The position numbers and the translations under genes are program-made. Below are positions 61,818-64,000 of a stretch of 64,000 nucleotides of DNA, one piece after another. The notes under the pieces were generated by a model. That model saw nothing but the letters and a program-made list of their open reading frames with translations. It searched no databases and had not been told where the DNA came from. The stretch lies in assembly GCF_002902945.1 (NCBI RefSeq), contig NZ_CP026103.1, forward strand, positions 992,001 through 1,056,000. The letters are read 5' to 3'. Positions within the stretch are counted from its first letter, which is position 1. Every line of letters starts with the position of its first letter. This DNA is from Paraburkholderia caribensis (GTDB taxonomy: Bacteria; Pseudomonadota; Gammaproteobacteria; Burkholderiales; Burkholderiaceae).

Positions 61818-62232
61818 GAAAGGCCATTCGATGCAAGACCAGGACACGTCATCGTGATGAGGCCCGGCCATGTACCGATTCGATGCAATGAGGCGCTCCC
61901 GGTCAACGGACACATATGCTATGCCGAGATGCATCTCATGAAGTCCGCCAGGACCGCCCCCACGTCTCGAATCAATCGACGACAAAATTGTTGTCGACAC
62001 TGACGAGAATCATCGGTAACTGAATTGCTGCATCCGAACGTAGAGAACGATGGGGCGGTATTCGATACGTCCGCACCCGCATTGCCAGGCACGGTCCGCT
62101 ATGCCACGTCGTTCACGCGTCATTCCGGTTCTTCCTCGGAGCGCCCCGGCCATAGCGGTATTGTTGCGGTGACTCTCAGACGGTGACAACCGAATGCAAG
62201 ATGATTAAAGGTCAATCAGAACGGGAAACCAC
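61818..62232. other. Leader or non-coding stretch between FNR-type promoter and arsA
   Basis: Two tiny frames (61831-61857, eight codons; 61857-62003, 48 codons) occur but lack good ribosome sites. No hairpin-plus-T-run terminator was recognised. The stretch may be a long arsA leader, a small RNA, or what remains of the gene once driven by the promoter. Confidence 0.5.
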
Positions 62233-63999
62233 ATGCCATCACGACTCGCGTTACTGGAAGCACCGACCAGATACATGTTCTTCACCGGAAAAGGTGGAGT
62301 GGGAAAGACGTCGGTTTCCACCGCCGTAGCTATCGCGCTGGCCGACGCCGGCAAAAAGATCTTGTTGGTTAGCACAGATGCCGCGTCCAATCTTGACGAA
62401 ATGCTCGGTATTGAATTGATCAATACTCCGGTCCCGGTACCAGGCGTGGTCGGACTGCGCGTACTGAACATCGACCCAGACGTCGCCGCGGAGAACTATC
62501 GCGTTCGCGTTGTCGAACAGATGGACCCCGAGGCGAGTGCCGACGAAATTGCGACCGTGCGAGAACAGCTATCGGGTGCCTGCACCACCGAGATTGCCAC
62601 GTTTGATGAGTTTTCCAGCTTACTTTCTCACGGTGCATCTGACTTTGATCATGTGGTATTCGACACAGCCCCCACCGGGCACACGTTGCGGTTGTTGAGC
62701 CTGCCCAAAGCGTGGAGCGGGTTCCTTAAGGGTAATGACCGGGGGGCGTCCTGCCTGGGGCCGCATTCCGGCTTGAAAATGCAGGAGAAACTCTTCAATC
62801 AGGCGTTGGCAGCGCTTAACGACGCGAGTATGACAACCATCGTGCTGGTAGCCCGGCCCGAAACTGGCGCATTGGAAGAGGCCGCGCGTACGTCGTCCGA
62901 GCTGCGAGATCTGGGGCTGGCAAATCAGCGCCTTGTCCTGAACGCGGTTTTCCAGGCAAGCCAATCCCATGACCGCATTGGCGACGCTCTTGATGCCTTG
63001 GGAAAGAAGGCTCTCGCAGCCATGCCGGAAGCGCTGCGCCGGCTTCCCACGGATCATGTGCCGCTGCGCGCAGTGGACTCAGTGGGCTTACCTGCGCTCC
63101 GAGCCCTCCTGGCCCCGGAATTGACATCGGTAAGCAATGTGCCTCGCGGCGTGCTCACGCACCTTGCACACCACCCCATGTCGGAATTGGTTAAGGAATT
63201 GGCCCACGCCGATCGGGGGCTGATCATGGTCATGGGCAAAGGTGGCGTCGGCAAGACAACTATCGCGTCCGCTATCGCCTTGGGGCTGGTTCGCAGCGGG
63301 AAGTCGGTGCATCTGACCACTACTGATCCAGCTGCGCATCTAGCGATGACCCTTCAGGGAAATGTCCCGGGACTCACTGTGGGGCGAATTGACCCCGAAG
63401 TGGAAACCAGGAAGTATGTGGACAAGATCGTGGCTGCACGTGCGCCCCGAATGACAGAGGACGAGAAGGCACTGCTCATTGAGGACCTACGATCCCCCTG
63501 TACTGAAGAGGTCGCTGTGTTTCATGCCTTCTCGCATGTCGTGTCTCAGGCTGGCAGCTCATTCGTGGTACTGGATACCGCTCCGACCGGTCACTCTCTG
63601 TTGCTGATGGACGCCGCGGGCGCCTACCATCGTCAGATGGTACGCGCGTTTGACGACAAGGCTCCCGGCCGCATCGTGACACCGTTGATGCGATTGCAAG
63701 ATACTAACTACACGAGGATCATCCTGGTCACGTTGCCAGAAACGACGCCGGTGTCACAGGCAGCGGCATTGCAGGAAGATCTACGCAGGGCCGATATCGA
63801 ACCATTTGCATGGGTGGTCAACCGGTCATTGCTGGCCACGGATACTAATGACTCAGTGCTGCTGGCGCGTTTGAACAGTGAAAGAAAGCAAATGGAGCGG
63901 GTGGCAACGCTATCGAAACATGGGGTCTATGTGGTTCCATGGCGAGCCGATCCACCGGTGGGAATCCTTGGGCTTGAAAAGCTACTTGAAGGCGACTGA
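62233..63999 (+). CDS. arsA: ArsA-type arsenite-stimulated ATPase
   Basis: A 588-residue tandem P-loop ATPase, the energising subunit of arsenite efflux. Two homologous halves each have a deviant Walker A: GKGGVGKT at residues 19-26 and GKGGVGKTT near 336. The signature DTAPTGHTLRLL / DTAPTGHSLLLM follows in each. The three arsenite-binding cysteines are present at about 117 (GACTTE), 174 (ASCLGP) and 423 (SPCTEE). The gene is complete, ending at the window edge. No arsD is upstream, so an ArsB pump or regulator might follow outside the window. Confidence 0.95.
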   Translation: MPSRLALLEAPTRYMFFTGKGGVGKTSVSTAVAIALADAGKKILLVSTDAASNLDEMLGIELINTPVPVPGVVGLRVLNIDPDVAAENYRVRVVEQMDPEASADEIATVREQLSGACTTEIATFDEFSSLLSHGASDFDHVVFDTAPTGHTLRLLSLPKAWSGFLKGNDRGASCLGPHSGLKMQEKLFNQALAALNDASMTTIVLVARPETGALEEAARTSSELRDLGLANQRLVLNAVFQASQSHDRIGDALDALGKKALAAMPEALRRLPTDHVPLRAVDSVGLPALRALLAPELTSVSNVPRGVLTHLAHHPMSELVKELAHADRGLIMVMGKGGVGKTTIASAIALGLVRSGKSVHLTTTDPAAHLAMTLQGNVPGLTVGRIDPEVETRKYVDKIVAARAPRMTEDEKALLIEDLRSPCTEEVAVFHAFSHVVSQAGSSFVVLDTAPTGHSLLLMDAAGAYHRQMVRAFDDKAPGRIVTPLMRLQDTNYTRIILVTLPETTPVSQAAALQEDLRRADIEPFAWVVNRSLLATDTNDSVLLARLNSERKQMERVATLSKHGVYVVPWRADPPVGILGLEKLLEGD

Positions 64000-64000
64000 C

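Noticed and set aside
1..64000. Search for CRISPR arrays, tRNA, rRNA, insertion sequences and attachment sites
   Set aside because: No spaced direct repeats, cloverleaf-type genes, transposase or integrase motifs were recognised by reading; a computational scan could still find weak cases.

Overview
The window is high-GC DNA from a betaproteobacterium. Protein sequences and gene content point to Burkholderia sensu lato (Burkholderia/Paraburkholderia/Caballeronia). No tRNA, rRNA, CRISPR array, transposase or integrase was seen. The gene set is oxygen-limitation metabolism, metal and sulfur handling, and stress proteins. It strongly recalls the low-oxygen-activated (lxa) locus described in Burkholderia cenocepacia.

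The most striking feature is regulatory. At least seventeen 14-bp dyads of the form TTGAY-N4-RTCAA (FNR/Anr-type boxes, three of them with one mismatch or otherwise weak) are scattered between 2.2 kb and 61.8 kb, nearly all between genes. In about eleven of them a plausible -10 hexamer lies 21-22 bp from the box. In four it is exactly TATGCT. This is the geometry of a class II FNR promoter, with the box centred near -41. Some boxes sit in front of unannotated small ORFs or non-coding stretches, giving candidates for new small proteins and RNAs.

Layout. 0-8.7 kb: end of PEP synthase, PfkB-type phosphofructokinase, a broken mgtA remnant, a LOG-family hydrolase, a CBS-BON protein, an orphan double-PAS histidine kinase, and a candidate FNR-driven small RNA. 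8.8-11.5 kb: ArcD-type antiporter followed by a stub of arcA, then an outer-membrane/MetA-like protein. 11.6-19.1 kb: a six-gene plus-strand run (DUF2252, metal-rich periplasmic protein, SulP transporter, DUF2254, two secreted unknowns). 20.2-23.8 kb: arcA-arcB-arcC arginine deiminase operon preceded by a stub of arcD and an intact FNR promoter. 24.8-30.8 kb: Orn/Lys/Arg decarboxylase, an antiporter fused to a solute-binding domain, and a membrane protein. 31.2-37.1 kb: minus-strand lipid module (small membrane protein, acyl-CoA synthetase, ACP-FAAL-PlsC fusion) and a second CBS-BON protein. 37.2-39.3 kb: small membrane proteins and a frameshifted creA. 39.5-46.3 kb: tripartite ABC exporter and a P1B-5-like ATPase with a hemerythrin tail. 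46.5-52.6 kb: universal stress protein, SHP-DHC-cytochrome b cluster with its two-component system, and a Met-rich periplasmic protein. 52.8-58.1 kb: sulfur module (cytochrome remnant, TauE, two YeeE/YedE proteins, ArsR-type repressor, persulfide dioxygenase, sulfurtransferase-SQR fusion). 58.5-61.7 kb: cytochrome b561, cytochrome b562 and a second OmpR/HK pair. 62.2-64.0 kb: a complete ArsA ATPase.

Together the genes read as a programme for survival without oxygen: ATP from arginine (arcDABC) and glycolysis/gluconeogenesis switching (ppsA, pfkB), acid and polyamine control (decarboxylase/antiporter), membrane lipid change, redox haem proteins, sulfide removal, and metal export. The regulon interpretation is inferred from sequence. 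Individual enzyme calls rest on recognised motifs.
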